Assembly: GCA_035295125.1 (NCBI GenBank) | Contig: DATGJP010000095.1 | Span: forward strand, 310,001-374,000 | Direction of reading: 5' to 3' | Length of the DNA: 64,000 nucleotides | Origin: JAICMB01 sp035295125 | Lineage (GTDB): Bacteria; Acidobacteriota; Terriglobia; Bryobacterales; Bryobacteraceae | Part shown: positions 23,915 through 32,443 of the stretch, piece after piece | Numbering within the stretch: the stretch's first letter is position 1 | Layout of the letters: every line of letters starts with the position of its first letter | The notes under the pieces: generated by a model | Told to the model about the DNA's origin: nothing | Database searches by the model: none | What the model saw: only the letters and a program-made list of their open reading frames with translations | Program-made: the position numbers and the translations under genes

Positions 23915-26458
23915 GTGCCTGTAAAAGTCCAGGTTCCCAAGCGGAACTCCGGCCTGGTGCGGCTTCTGGTCCACCCCGCCGGCAAGATCATCCTGGCCAT
24001 CGTAGTGATGGGAATCAGCCTGGGATTGATCGTTTTCACCTACTATTACGCGAAATATTCCAACATGATCGCCGGCAAGCTGACGGCCGGACCGTTTGCC
24101 AACACCTCGATGCTCTATGCGGCGCCGCAGGTGGTCATGGTGGGGGACGAGGCTTCCCCCCAGGAAATCGCCGCCGAACTACGCCGCGCCGGATATAGCG
24201 AATCGCGCAACAACGTGATGGGCCACTACGCCATCACAGCCGACGGGCTGGAAGTCTACCCCGGCCCCGATTCCTATTTCAAGCGCGACGAAGCGGTCAT
24301 CAAATTTGCAAAAGGCAGGGTGTCGCAGATTATCGCCCTCGGCGACAATACGGACCGCACGCAATATGCGCTCGAACCGGAGATGATCTCCAACCTGTTC
24401 GACAAGAACCGCGAGAAGCAGCGGCTGATCCGGTTCGACGACATCCCTCCGCTGCTCGTCCATGCTGTCATCTCGGCCGAAGATAAGCGATTCTTCCAGC
24501 ACTCCGGTTTCGATCCCATCCGCATTCTTAAATCGGCTTACGTCGACGTCAAGGAACACCACAACGCCCAGGGCGCGTCGACGTTGAGCATGCAGCTTGC
24601 CGGCATGCTCTTCCTGAACCGCAATGAACGCACCTGGAAGCGCAAGATTCCCGAGGTCCTCATCACGCTGGATCTCGAACGTAAGCTGAGCAAGGAAAAG
24701 ATTTTCGAGTATTACTGCAACGAGGTGCCCCTCGGCCGCCGCGGCAGCTTTGGCATTCGAGGATTCGGCGAGGCAGCGCAGGCGTACTTCAACAAAGACG
24801 TCAAGAGCCTGACCCTGCCCGAAGCCGCGACGCTGGCCGGCTTAATCCAGCAGCCCAGCTTCATTAATCCCTACCGCTGGCCCGACCGCGCCAAGCAGCG
24901 CCGCAACGTGGTGTTAAAGCTGATGTACGACAACCAGTACATCTCGCTCGAGGATTACAATGCGGCTGTCGCGGCCCCGCTGGTGGTCTCAAAGCACGAC
25001 TTCGAATCCACAGACGCTCCCTATTTCATCGACATCGTCAACGATACGCTGACCGATAAGTTTCCGGATTACGATTTCCAGGCTAACGGCTATCGCATTT
25101 ATACAACGCTCGACCCCGCATTGCAGCGGGATGCCGCTGAAGCGGTTCGGATCGGCATGGAGGAAGTGGATAAGCGCATCGCGCACCGTAAGAAGAAGGA
25201 TCCCAACTACCCCGATCCACAATGCGCTCTCATCGCCGTCGATCCGCAGACCGGAGAAATCAAGGCCCTGGTGGGCGGGCGGAACTACGGCATGAGCCAG
25301 CTCGATCATGCGCTTGCAAAACGGCAGCCGGGTTCATCGTTTAAGCCGTTTGTCTACGCCTCGGCGCTCAATACCGGGCTTTCCGGCGGGTCCACGATTC
25401 TCACGCCGGCGAGCCTCGTGAATGACGAGCCAAAAACATTCTGGTACGACGACAAGCCTTATACGCCGCACAACTTCGAGAACGAAGTCCACGGCACGAT
25501 CACGATGCGCGAGGCGCTGGCCTACTCGTCTAACGTCGCGGCAGTCACATTTGCCGAGGAGACCGGCTATGGAGTCGTCGTCGACCTGGCCCGCCGCGCG
25601 GGGCTGAATATGAGTATTAAGCCGACCCCCGCCGTAGCGCTCGGATCGTACGAAGTGACGCCTCTTGAAATCGCCGGCGCGTATACAACTTTCGCGAACC
25701 ACGGCCTGGTTTCAAAACCGGCGTTCATCTCCTCCATCGGCGATCAGCACGGGCGTCTGATCTACGAAAACAAGCCCGATCGCAAACAGATCCTCGATCC
25801 GCGTGTGGCTTTCCTGCTCGATAGCCTGATGCAGGAAGTAGTCAACAATCCCCATGGAACCGGGGCCGGAATCCATTCCCGCGGCATCAATTTCCCTGTA
25901 GCCGGTAAGACCGGCACCTCCGATCACGACGGCTGGTTTGCCGGTTTCAGCTCCAAGCTGATCTGCATCGTCTGGGTCGGCTTCGACGATAATCGGGACC
26001 TCAACCTGCAAGGCGCCCATTCGGCGCTGCCGATCTGGGCGGAATTCATGAAGCGGGCTCACGAGCACCGTGAATACAAGAATGTCGCGGAATTCGAGCC
26101 GCCAACCGGCATCACCAGCGTGCAAATCGATCCGCAATCCGGAATGCTGGCTACAGCAGCGTGTCCCAGTGTGCGAACCGAGTACTTCATCGAAGGGACG
26201 CAACCGCTGCAAACCTGTCCGCTGCACGGCGGCGGTGCGACGCAAGTGGCTTCGTGGGACACCTCGCAACCCCCGGCGCACCCTGCTTCTCCCAGCGTCG
26301 CTCCAATCGCTCCCGGCCAGGACGCGCGTTTACGTCCTGCGCGGCAGCAAACCGCGCAAGCAACTCCGCCTGCTCCCGACACCCCGGCTCCCAACGCCGC
26401 GCCCGAGCAAAAAAAGCACAAAGGGTTCCTGGGCCGCATCCGGGACATTTTCCGGTAA
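23915..26458 (+). CDS. Bifunctional class A penicillin-binding protein (PBP1b-like)
   Basis: Peptidoglycan glycosyltransferase and DD-transpeptidase, 847 residues. A single membrane helix (~25-46) follows a short cytoplasmic tail. Residues ~70-130 resemble the UB2H regulatory domain of PBP1b (EIAAELRRAGYSES). GT51 catalytic Glu189 is in ISAEDKRFF, with QGASTLSMQLAGM following. The transpeptidase motifs are SSFK (Ser474), YSSN (near 535) and KTG (665-667). A Pro/Ala-rich tail (~760-830) ends in a basic segment. GTG start with TAGGA just upstream. It is co-oriented with and close to the DUF2891 gene. Confidence 0.95.
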   Translation: MPVKVQVPKRNSGLVRLLVHPAGKIILAIVVMGISLGLIVFTYYYAKYSNMIAGKLTAGPFANTSMLYAAPQVVMVGDEASPQEIAAELRRAGYSESRNNVMGHYAITADGLEVYPGPDSYFKRDEAVIKFAKGRVSQIIALGDNTDRTQYALEPEMISNLFDKNREKQRLIRFDDIPPLLVHAVISAEDKRFFQHSGFDPIRILKSAYVDVKEHHNAQGASTLSMQLAGMLFLNRNERTWKRKIPEVLITLDLERKLSKEKIFEYYCNEVPLGRRGSFGIRGFGEAAQAYFNKDVKSLTLPEAATLAGLIQQPSFINPYRWPDRAKQRRNVVLKLMYDNQYISLEDYNAAVAAPLVVSKHDFESTDAPYFIDIVNDTLTDKFPDYDFQANGYRIYTTLDPALQRDAAEAVRIGMEEVDKRIAHRKKKDPNYPDPQCALIAVDPQTGEIKALVGGRNYGMSQLDHALAKRQPGSSFKPFVYASALNTGLSGGSTILTPASLVNDEPKTFWYDDKPYTPHNFENEVHGTITMREALAYSSNVAAVTFAEETGYGVVVDLARRAGLNMSIKPTPAVALGSYEVTPLEIAGAYTTFANHGLVSKPAFISSIGDQHGRLIYENKPDRKQILDPRVAFLLDSLMQEVVNNPHGTGAGIHSRGINFPVAGKTGTSDHDGWFAGFSSKLICIVWVGFDDNRDLNLQGAHSALPIWAEFMKRAHEHREYKNVAEFEPPTGITSVQIDPQSGMLATAACPSVRTEYFIEGTQPLQTCPLHGGGATQVASWDTSQPPAHPASPSVAPIAPGQDARLRPARQQTAQATPPAPDTPAPNAAPEQKKHKGFLGRIRDIFR

Positions 26459-26484
26459 CCCACCGCCTCCGGCGTACGTCACCG

Positions 26485-26505
26485 ATCTCCGGTTGAAACG
26501 GAGAT
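26485..26505 (+). terminator. Probable intrinsic terminator after the penicillin-binding protein gene
   Basis: ATCTCCG (26485-26491), a 7-base loop, then CGGAGAT (26499-26505), followed by ATATTTAATT. The stem is perfect and the tail is A/T-rich rather than a pure T-run. Confidence 0.6.
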
Positions 26506-26527
26506 ATATTTAATTAAGAGGAACAGT

Positions 26528-26572
26528 ATGGCAGATGTCAGGCCCGGGGGTGTCCGCCGGCTCTCTGCCTGA
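26528..26572 (+). CDS. Possible 14-codon leader peptide upstream of the TPR gene
   Basis: ATG at 26528 has AAGAGGA 5-6 bases upstream and encodes MADVRPGGVRRLSA, stopping at TGA 26570-26572. That stop lies inside the AAGGGGG ribosome-binding site of the TPR gene, whose ATG is at 26582. The layout fits translational coupling. There is no run of one amino acid that would suggest classical attenuation. Too short to confirm by composition. Confidence 0.35.
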   Translation: MADVRPGGVRRLSA

Positions 26573-26581
26573 AGGGGGCGT

Positions 26582-27301
26582 ATGATTTGCACACTCCTGT
26601 TATTTGCTTTTTTAGGGGCTCCGTCGGGTCCGCAGCCTGCGGATACCGAGAAGGTATCACCGGAAATGCGCGGCGACATCTTCATGGCAAAGAAGATGTT
26701 TCGCGAGGCAGTCGATGCCTACACGGAAGGATCGCAAAACGATGCGGTGTTGTTGAACAAAACCGGCATCGCATATCACCAGATGATGGACCTGCGAACG
26801 GCGCGGAGATATTATGAACGCGCCTCAAAGGTGAACCCGGAATATGCCGAGGCCATCAATAATCTCGGCACGGTCTACTACGCCGGCAAGAGCTACCGTA
26901 AGGCCATTTCGCAGTACAAGAAAGCCTTGCGCTATAGCCCGAACTCGGCTTCCATCTATAGCAATCTCGGCACTGCGTTTTTCGCGCGCAAGGACTACAA
27001 GGACGCCTCTGTGGCGTACGAGAAGGCCTTGTCCCTCGACCCGGACGTGTTTGAGAGCCGGAATACACGCGGCGTGCTTCTGCAGGAGCGCAGCGTGGAA
27101 GAACGCGCGAAATTCCACTACTACCTGGCAAAGACGTACGCCAAGGCGGGAGCTGACGACCGCGCGTTGCTCTATATCCGCAAGTCAATCGAGGAAGGCT
27201 TCAAGGACAAGAAGAAGTTCATGGAAGACTCCGAGTTCGCCAAGATCCGCGATTTACCGGAGTTCAAAGAGCTCATGACACTCGAACCTCGAGTGCTTTA
27301 A
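26582..27301 (+). CDS. Exported tetratricopeptide-repeat protein
   Basis: 239 residues with a short signal peptide (MICTLLLFAFLGAPSG). At least three consecutive TPR units are visible: residues ~55-88 (LLNKTGIAYHQMMDLRTARR), ~90-122 (EAINNLGTVYYAGKSYRKAI), and ~124-156 (SIYSNLGTAFFARKDYKDAS), then a less regular pair around HYYLAKTYAKAGADDRALLY. TPR stacks bind proteins; this one probably works in the periplasm or envelope. AAGGGGG gives a strong ribosome-binding site. It follows the penicillin-binding protein gene after a terminator-like hairpin. Confidence 0.88.
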   Translation: MICTLLLFAFLGAPSGPQPADTEKVSPEMRGDIFMAKKMFREAVDAYTEGSQNDAVLLNKTGIAYHQMMDLRTARRYYERASKVNPEYAEAINNLGTVYYAGKSYRKAISQYKKALRYSPNSASIYSNLGTAFFARKDYKDASVAYEKALSLDPDVFESRNTRGVLLQERSVEERAKFHYYLAKTYAKAGADDRALLYIRKSIEEGFKDKKKFMEDSEFAKIRDLPEFKELMTLEPRVL

Positions 27302-27321
27302 CGATTGGGCTTCCCACTGCC

Positions 27322-29430
27322 TTACTGCGAGTATTCCGCAAGCACCAAGTCCGCGAGCGAATATACCGGCTTGCTGTAGAGCATCGTTCCACCATCGGGC
27401 GATATTGTCATCCCTGGCTTATAGACGGTTGCGAATTCCGGAAGCAAGCACAAGCGAACCCCCTCTGCCGCATCGAAGCCGACTCGCCTGAGCGACGCCG
27501 GCGCCTCAGCATAATCGACAAAGTAGATAGCGTCCTTAGTCACCTGCCACCATCCTGGAACTGCGTTAGGTACCGCCAGCGTTTCCGGACCGCCGGTCAC
27601 AGCCATACTCCATATGCCCCGAGACTTTTCATCGCGCACATAAAACAATCGATCGCCACGAGGGGACTCAACGGGCTCGTCGCCCCCATTCCTTGTCACC
27701 TGCACGGATGCTCCGCCGGATGCCGCCGTTTTCCAGATCTCGGGTCTTCCACTGCGGTTCGAGCTGAAGTAAATCCATTTGCCGTCAGCCGACCAGCTTG
27801 GCACCCGTTGTTGAGTTGTTTCACTCGACAGGCGACGTGCAGTACCGTCAGCGGCGCCCACGATGTATGCTCTCCAGTCACCCTCTTCAAAAGCGCTCAC
27901 CGCGAGAGCCAACCCGTCGGGGCGCCAGGCAATCTCGCTGAGGTCGAGAACCGGCGCCGGAAAGTTCGTTAGTTGGAGAAGACCAGTTCCATCCGCAGCC
28001 GCCAACCAAATCTGAGGTTTGCCGGAGCGGTCGGAAAGGAAAGCGACGCGCGACCCTTCAGGCGAGAACTGCGGAGCTCGTTCCAAAGCCGAAGATGAGG
28101 CAAACGGCACCGGCTTGGCTCCCGAGGTCAGTTTCTGCCGGAAAATGTCGGTGTCGCCCGCTCTCGTCTCAAACACAACACGGACCGGCTTTCCCGTCGC
28201 TGCCGCCCAAACTGCCGGGTCTCGAGCATCGGTATCTAACCCGCCCAGGCGCTGAGGAGACGCACCTAATCCACCGCCGGCAGGGATGCGCCATAAACGC
28301 CGCGCGCCGTCGCGCTCCCACGCGAACACGATTTCACCGGTTTTGGTCAGGTAATCGAGCCCAAGCATCCGGTAACGATCTCGCAACAGGGTTCGCGCAG
28401 AAGCACCTTGTACAGGGGTGATCAGGAGCGCCCAGTCTCCGTCGGCATTGTTTCTCACGAATGCGATCTGCGAGCCGTCCGGCGTAAACACGCAGGCGAG
28501 GTCTCCGGGGCTTGTCACTGGCGGAGATGTGATCGGCCGGGCTTCACCCGTTGCACTGGAGACGATGTAGATCCGCGACGCCTGCTCAGGGCCGGGGCGC
28601 CGGGCGAGCGCGAGATATTTGCCGTCGGGACTCCAGGCAAGCCAACTGACATCTTTCGCATCGAGCAACTTCGTTTCTTGTCCTCCCCCTGCAGGGACCA
28701 GCATGACAGCGGAAAACGGATCGCCGCGGTAAAACGCGATGGTCCTCCCATCCGGCGACCATGCTGGAAAAGCATCGTAAGCGGCCGTGTTGGTTAAGCG
28801 GCGAGGCGATGGGCCGTCGATGTCGCGAACATAGATGCTGCGACGGTCCGGTTCCCACACCCAGGCATAGGCAACCTTCTGTCCATCGGGCGAAAATCTC
28901 GGGTAAACTTCCATTCCGGGAAGATTCGAAAAGGGCACGACCCGCGTTGGATGGCTGAGCTGCGGACGCGTGCGCAACCACAGCGGAATCGCGATGAGGG
29001 CGGCGACAACCGCTGTTCCGACGGCAATGCCAAGCGGCTTCCAACGCAGCCGGCGAGGTGAAACGGCCCGTTCGGGTTCCGGCTCCGCCGGCGCCGCCAT
29101 GCTTTCAAAAACCGCGGCATAGCCACCCTTAGGAATGCGGATGCGAACCTCCGGCGGACGGCCGTCGGACTCGTAGAATCGCTCCAGACGCAAGCGCAGC
29201 TTCGAAGCCTCGGTCCGCACGGTGGAGTCGGTCTTGGGGTCGAATCCCTCGTTTTTGTCGAAGACCTCAAGCCCCACCAGGTATTCTTTAATTTCACCAC
29301 CCTTGCCCGCCATCGTTTGTTCCACGACGAAGGCAAGGAACCGGCGGTGCCGGGGAGCGCGGCTAAACTCGGGACTCTCCAAAATGCGCGCGAGTTCCCT
29401 GCGGACCCCCTCTGCATGAACTTCCTGCAT
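27322..29430 (-). CDS. Membrane-anchored beta-propeller (PD40/TolB-like) protein with acidobacterial sensor-type N-terminus
   Basis: 702 residues from the ATG at 29430 (a TTG 11 codons upstream also keeps the frame). Residues ~1-110 are a helical domain with RRFLAFVVEQTMAGKGGEIKEYLVG and a basic wing-like PKGGYAAVF, a module I associate with large acidobacterial families, probably DNA- or protein-binding. One membrane helix follows at ~132-152. The rest is a six- to eight-bladed propeller with repeated FSPDG/WSPDG blade motifs (SPDGQKVAYAW, SPDGRTIAFYR, TPDGSQIAFVR, SADGKWIYFSS). The topology resembles CadC-type one-component sensors. The gene is divergent from an NlpC/P60-like gene. Confidence 0.8.
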   Translation of the reverse strand: MQEVHAEGVRRELARILESPEFSRAPRHRRFLAFVVEQTMAGKGGEIKEYLVGLEVFDKNEGFDPKTDSTVRTEASKLRLRLERFYESDGRPPEVRIRIPKGGYAAVFESMAAPAEPEPERAVSPRRLRWKPLGIAVGTAVVAALIAIPLWLRTRPQLSHPTRVVPFSNLPGMEVYPRFSPDGQKVAYAWVWEPDRRSIYVRDIDGPSPRRLTNTAAYDAFPAWSPDGRTIAFYRGDPFSAVMLVPAGGGQETKLLDAKDVSWLAWSPDGKYLALARRPGPEQASRIYIVSSATGEARPITSPPVTSPGDLACVFTPDGSQIAFVRNNADGDWALLITPVQGASARTLLRDRYRMLGLDYLTKTGEIVFAWERDGARRLWRIPAGGGLGASPQRLGGLDTDARDPAVWAAATGKPVRVVFETRAGDTDIFRQKLTSGAKPVPFASSSALERAPQFSPEGSRVAFLSDRSGKPQIWLAAADGTGLLQLTNFPAPVLDLSEIAWRPDGLALAVSAFEEGDWRAYIVGAADGTARRLSSETTQQRVPSWSADGKWIYFSSNRSGRPEIWKTAASGGASVQVTRNGGDEPVESPRGDRLFYVRDEKSRGIWSMAVTGGPETLAVPNAVPGWWQVTKDAIYFVDYAEAPASLRRVGFDAAEGVRLCLLPEFATVYKPGMTISPDGGTMLYSKPVYSLADLVLAEYSQ

Positions 29431-29445
29431 TTCCAACAATTTTAG

Positions 29446-29461
29446 GGGGTCGTACAACCCC
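29446..29461. promoter_or_regulatory. Near-perfect 16-bp palindrome in a divergent gap
   Basis: GGGGTCGTACAACCCC is self-complementary except for one base pair, centred on GTAC. It lies 16 bases upstream of the propeller gene ATG and 64 bases before the NlpC-like ATG, a position suited to an operator. The regulator is unknown. Confidence 0.35.
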
Positions 29462-29524
29462 AATACAACCCCGGTTCGGTCCCCTGTGCAGTTCGTTTAC
29501 TGTCACGCCGTTGTATACATACTT

Positions 29525-30283
29525 ATGTCGTATGTGGACGATTTTCGTGCGGGAGTGAGCAGGTTCGCGCGCAGCGTCAACGGCTCGCACTATGTTCACG
29601 GCGGCGCCGGCAACGTACCGGGTGAGGCGAACGGGACACCGAAGTACCCGACCCGCGTAACCATGCGTCCCCAGGATCGCGGCCTGCCGAGGCCCTGTCT
29701 GTTCGCGGCGGAGTGCGAAAGCAACTACCATGCGGTCTGCGCCGGCCGGTCGAGCCTGTACCGCAACGGATTCGCGCCGACCGATGGCTTCCTGGACGTA
29801 CTTGGACCGCGGCTGGGGGCTCCAATTCTGCCCACCAGCCGTAACGTAACCCTGGAACAAATCGGCAACGCCTCCGTGGTCGCCGTCCTGGAACAGAACG
29901 CTGACCAATATCTCTGGCCCCGACCGAACGACCGGCTGAATGCCGGTATTGTGTGGGGCGAGGACTGCAGGGGCAAACGCCACTTCGATTGCATCGGCCT
30001 GATCAACTGGCTGTTGTGGATGACATGCCGATTTTCGACCGACGCAAGCATTGCACGTTACCGCGCCCGTGCTCCAGGTCATCCCCGACACGTAATCGCA
30101 CTCCCCGAACGGCAACCGGGAGACCTGCTCATCCGCAACCCTCCGCAGGAGCACATTGGTGTTGTGATCGACGGCGGACAGATGGCGGAGGCCGCGTCGA
30201 CCACTTTAGGTGTTCACGTTGTACCTTTCGGTGGCCACTGGGATCTTTGTTACCGGCTGGATTCGGACTTTTTCCTGCCGTGA
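29525..30283 (+). CDS. NlpC/P60-like cysteine hydrolase
   Basis: 252 residues. The C-terminal ~110 residues have the NlpC/P60 plan: KRHFDCIGLINW with Cys156 as nucleophile at the start of a helix, RQPGDLLIR, and then EHIGVVIDGGQMAEA with His210. Such enzymes usually cleave gamma-D-Glu-diaminopimelate bonds in peptidoglycan, or act as amidases or acyltransferases. No signal peptide is visible, so it is either cytoplasmic or exported another way. The N-terminal 140 residues are not recognised and include four Cys. The ATG at 29525 has no strong ribosome-binding site. Confidence 0.68.
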   Translation: MSYVDDFRAGVSRFARSVNGSHYVHGGAGNVPGEANGTPKYPTRVTMRPQDRGLPRPCLFAAECESNYHAVCAGRSSLYRNGFAPTDGFLDVLGPRLGAPILPTSRNVTLEQIGNASVVAVLEQNADQYLWPRPNDRLNAGIVWGEDCRGKRHFDCIGLINWLLWMTCRFSTDASIARYRARAPGHPRHVIALPERQPGDLLIRNPPQEHIGVVIDGGQMAEAASTTLGVHVVPFGGHWDLCYRLDSDFFLP

Positions 30284-30300
30284 AGAGATAAGGAGCGGGC

Positions 30301-30396
30301 AGCGGTCAGCTTTCAGCGGTCAGTTTTCAGTATCCGCGGTCAACTTTCGGCCCGCGCAATTTTAGCTGAGCGCTGACAGTTGATACGCTGAAAGCT
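30301..30396. repeat. Tandem 14-mers within an imperfect inverted repeat
   Basis: Two adjacent 14-base units starting AGCGGTCAG (30301-30314 and 30315-30328) differ at one position, and a third degenerate unit follows near 30335. AGCTTTCAGCG (30308-30318) is exactly inverted as CGCTGAAAGCT (30386-30396). The element fills the gap between convergent genes and could fold as a shared 3' end structure. Confidence 0.65.
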
Positions 30397-30404
30397 TTCT
30401 GGCT

Positions 30405-31007
30405 TCAAATGACCTGCCGCCGTGAAAGCTCCCTCTCAAGTTGTTCGGCCGATTCGAACCGCACCGCGTCGATGCCTTCACGCACGGCTCCTTCCACGAA
30501 GAGGGGAATGTCGTCTGCGAAAAAGCATTCCTCCGCCCGGCATTGCGCCTGCTTGATCGCCTCCCGGTAGATTTCCGGCGACGGCTTGGTCGCCCCTACC
30601 TGGTATGAGAGAACCCGCGCGTCGAAATGCCGCAGCAGGGGGAACGTCCGGTCGATCATCTCGAAATGTATGCGGTTGGTGTTTGAGAGCAGCACCAGGC
30701 GATGATGCTCGCGGATGGGTTCGAGCAGCGACTCGGGAATCAGCGGCTCGGGAAAGAAGACGCTGGTCCATAGCCCGCAGAACTGCTCGTAGGTCGCTCG
30801 AAGGGTGAGCAGAGAACAAAGCTGCTCCACGAATGCCTGGGGCTCGATTAAACCTCTCTCGAAGCGGGGCACCAGGTCGGTCGACCGCAAGCGTTGCGGG
30901 ATCTCAGCCGCGGGGCAATCGCACATTCCCTCGAGCCGGGCATAGGCGCGCTTGAAATCGAAGGCTACGATAACGCCGCCGAGATCGAGTATTACGGCTT
31001 TGGTCAA
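30405..31007 (-). CDS. HAD-superfamily hydrolase (YihX-like phosphatase)
   Basis: 200 residues beginning MTKAVILDLGGVIVAFD from a TTG at 31007 that overlaps the upstream stop as TTGA, with GAGGGG before it; the longer open frame upstream runs through the previous gene and is rejected. HAD motifs: I DLGGV (the DxGxV form of the YihX/sugar-phosphatase group), II SNTN, III TKPSPEIY with the Lys, IV FADD. Likely a small phosphatase acting on a sugar phosphate or similar. It is the last gene of a packed minus-strand run with two membrane glycosyltransferase-like proteins. Confidence 0.88.
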   Translation of the reverse strand: MTKAVILDLGGVIVAFDFKRAYARLEGMCDCPAAEIPQRLRSTDLVPRFERGLIEPQAFVEQLCSLLTLRATYEQFCGLWTSVFFPEPLIPESLLEPIREHHRLVLLSNTNRIHFEMIDRTFPLLRHFDARVLSYQVGATKPSPEIYREAIKQAQCRAEECFFADDIPLFVEGAVREGIDAVRFESAEQLERELSRRQVI

Positions 31008-32443
31008 TCCCCGCTCCTCGCTGGTTTTACCTGCACGAGTTTGGGGCCATCGAATTTGAAGATGTAGTCCATAGTCGCGACATCCTGCTGCGAAAGCGGA
31101 GTCTTCTGGTTCAGCCACATGCGAAGAGAGTGATCGCGAAACCATAAATGGCTGATGAATTCCGTGGTCCAATCCTCAAATGGATCGCTCAGGAACACGA
31201 TGCTGCTTCCGGGCGGGATCCTGGGGTTTACTCTCCGAAGCTCCTCAATCACCGACCAGATCTTGGACTGGTCGGACGCCAGCCAGGTCTGCACGAAGCC
31301 TTTGTTCGCTTCCGTAAAGCGGATCCATGGAATGAGAACGAGGACCAGTAGCGTCCCCTGGAGCACTCGCTGCTCCTGCCATTCGAAAGGAAGACGGCGT
31401 ACGGCTTGAATTGTCGACCAGAGAATCGTTGCCACCGCGATCGCCACTCCCGGCAACACCACGTAGAAGCAGGACGTACCTCGGGCCGGGATGAACGCGA
31501 TCGGCAATAAAGTAATGGCGATGTGAAGGCAGCAGTAGCGCAACCGGCGCGACGGGCTCGTCAGTATGGCGATCGCAAGAAAAATGGCAGCAATGAATAG
31601 CTGCGGCGCCCTGGGGTAGCCGGGACGAAACAAGCCGTCATAGAGCCTGGTGACCGTTTCCGCGTAGTTATGCAAAGTAAATACAGGGCGGTATGCGTCG
31701 ACCTTGGTTAAAGGATCGTCGCCGAGCAGTTTCCCGGCGATGAAGACAACGGTCACAATAGCACCGGCAAATGCGGCGCGGCCTTCTCGTACGGTCCACT
31801 GTATGACGCTGCGAAGGGTGTAGCGCGCCGGTGCATGGAAAATGAGTTCATAGACCAGCACCATCACCGGGAGACTAACGGCCATCTCCTTCGAATCGAG
31901 CGCGCAGATGTAGATGGCGAGAAAGGCGGCGGTTTGCTGCCAGCCGGGGATCTGGCCGCGAACACGAAGCCTCAGGTAATAGACGAATGCCGAAAAATAG
32001 AACGTGAAGCAAAGGATGTCGTATATGACGCCGCTGTTGCACGTGACGTCGCCGAGCCCGGCCTGATACGACGTGAAGAACGCCGTCAGGCCGCCGATGG
32101 CTCGCGACCCCGTCAGGAGTGTGGCGAAACGGTAGGCGAGCCAGATGTTCGCAAGCAGAATCACGAACACCACGATGCGATAGGGCAAGGGATTCAGCCC
32201 CGCAAAATGAAAGATCGACATGTAGAACACGCCGGCCATCGGGCGGTAGTAGGTGCTGAAGAAAAAGAAGACGGCGCGGATCAAGGCCCAGGGGCCGTGT
32301 AACCAATAGAGGTCCAGGTTCATCATGTCGTCACCCGTGAAACGCGCCGACAGGCCGGGAATCGCGAAGTAACAGAAGTAGCCGAGAATCGCGGCGGCGC
32401 AGATGAGCTGAATCCAGGCGTCGCGCCTCCGGGTAGGATTCAT
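31004..32443 (-). CDS. Polytopic membrane protein, probable GT-C-type glycosyltransferase
   Basis: 479 residues with about ten membrane helices. The first external loop after helix 1 carries FTGDDMMNLDLYW, an acidic pair in the position used by GT-C enzymes that take sugars from polyprenyl phosphate; RPMAGVFYM and CALDSKEMAVSLPVMVL follow. A soluble C-terminal part starts at about residue 395. Its ATG overlaps the previous gene by ATGA and its stop overlaps the HAD gene, so the three are translationally coupled. The sugar and acceptor are unknown. Confidence 0.72.
   Translation of the reverse strand: MNPTRRRDAWIQLICAAAILGYFCYFAIPGLSARFTGDDMMNLDLYWLHGPWALIRAVFFFFSTYYRPMAGVFYMSIFHFAGLNPLPYRIVVFVILLANIWLAYRFATLLTGSRAIGGLTAFFTSYQAGLGDVTCNSGVIYDILCFTFYFSAFVYYLRLRVRGQIPGWQQTAAFLAIYICALDSKEMAVSLPVMVLVYELIFHAPARYTLRSVIQWTVREGRAAFAGAIVTVVFIAGKLLGDDPLTKVDAYRPVFTLHNYAETVTRLYDGLFRPGYPRAPQLFIAAIFLAIAILTSPSRRLRYCCLHIAITLLPIAFIPARGTSCFYVVLPGVAIAVATILWSTIQAVRRLPFEWQEQRVLQGTLLVLVLIPWIRFTEANKGFVQTWLASDQSKIWSVIEELRRVNPRIPPGSSIVFLSDPFEDWTTEFISHLWFRDHSLRMWLNQKTPLSQQDVATMDYIFKFDGPKLVQVKPARSGD

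Noticed and set aside
29363..30154. 263-residue minus-strand ORF opposite the NlpC/P60-like gene
   Set aside because: Overlaps two better supported genes and shows no motif; the sense frame has a coherent Cys/His site.
31008..31172. N-terminal extension of the HAD hydrolase
   Set aside because: It lies wholly in the end of the upstream membrane-protein gene; TTG at 31007 gives the canonical HAD start.
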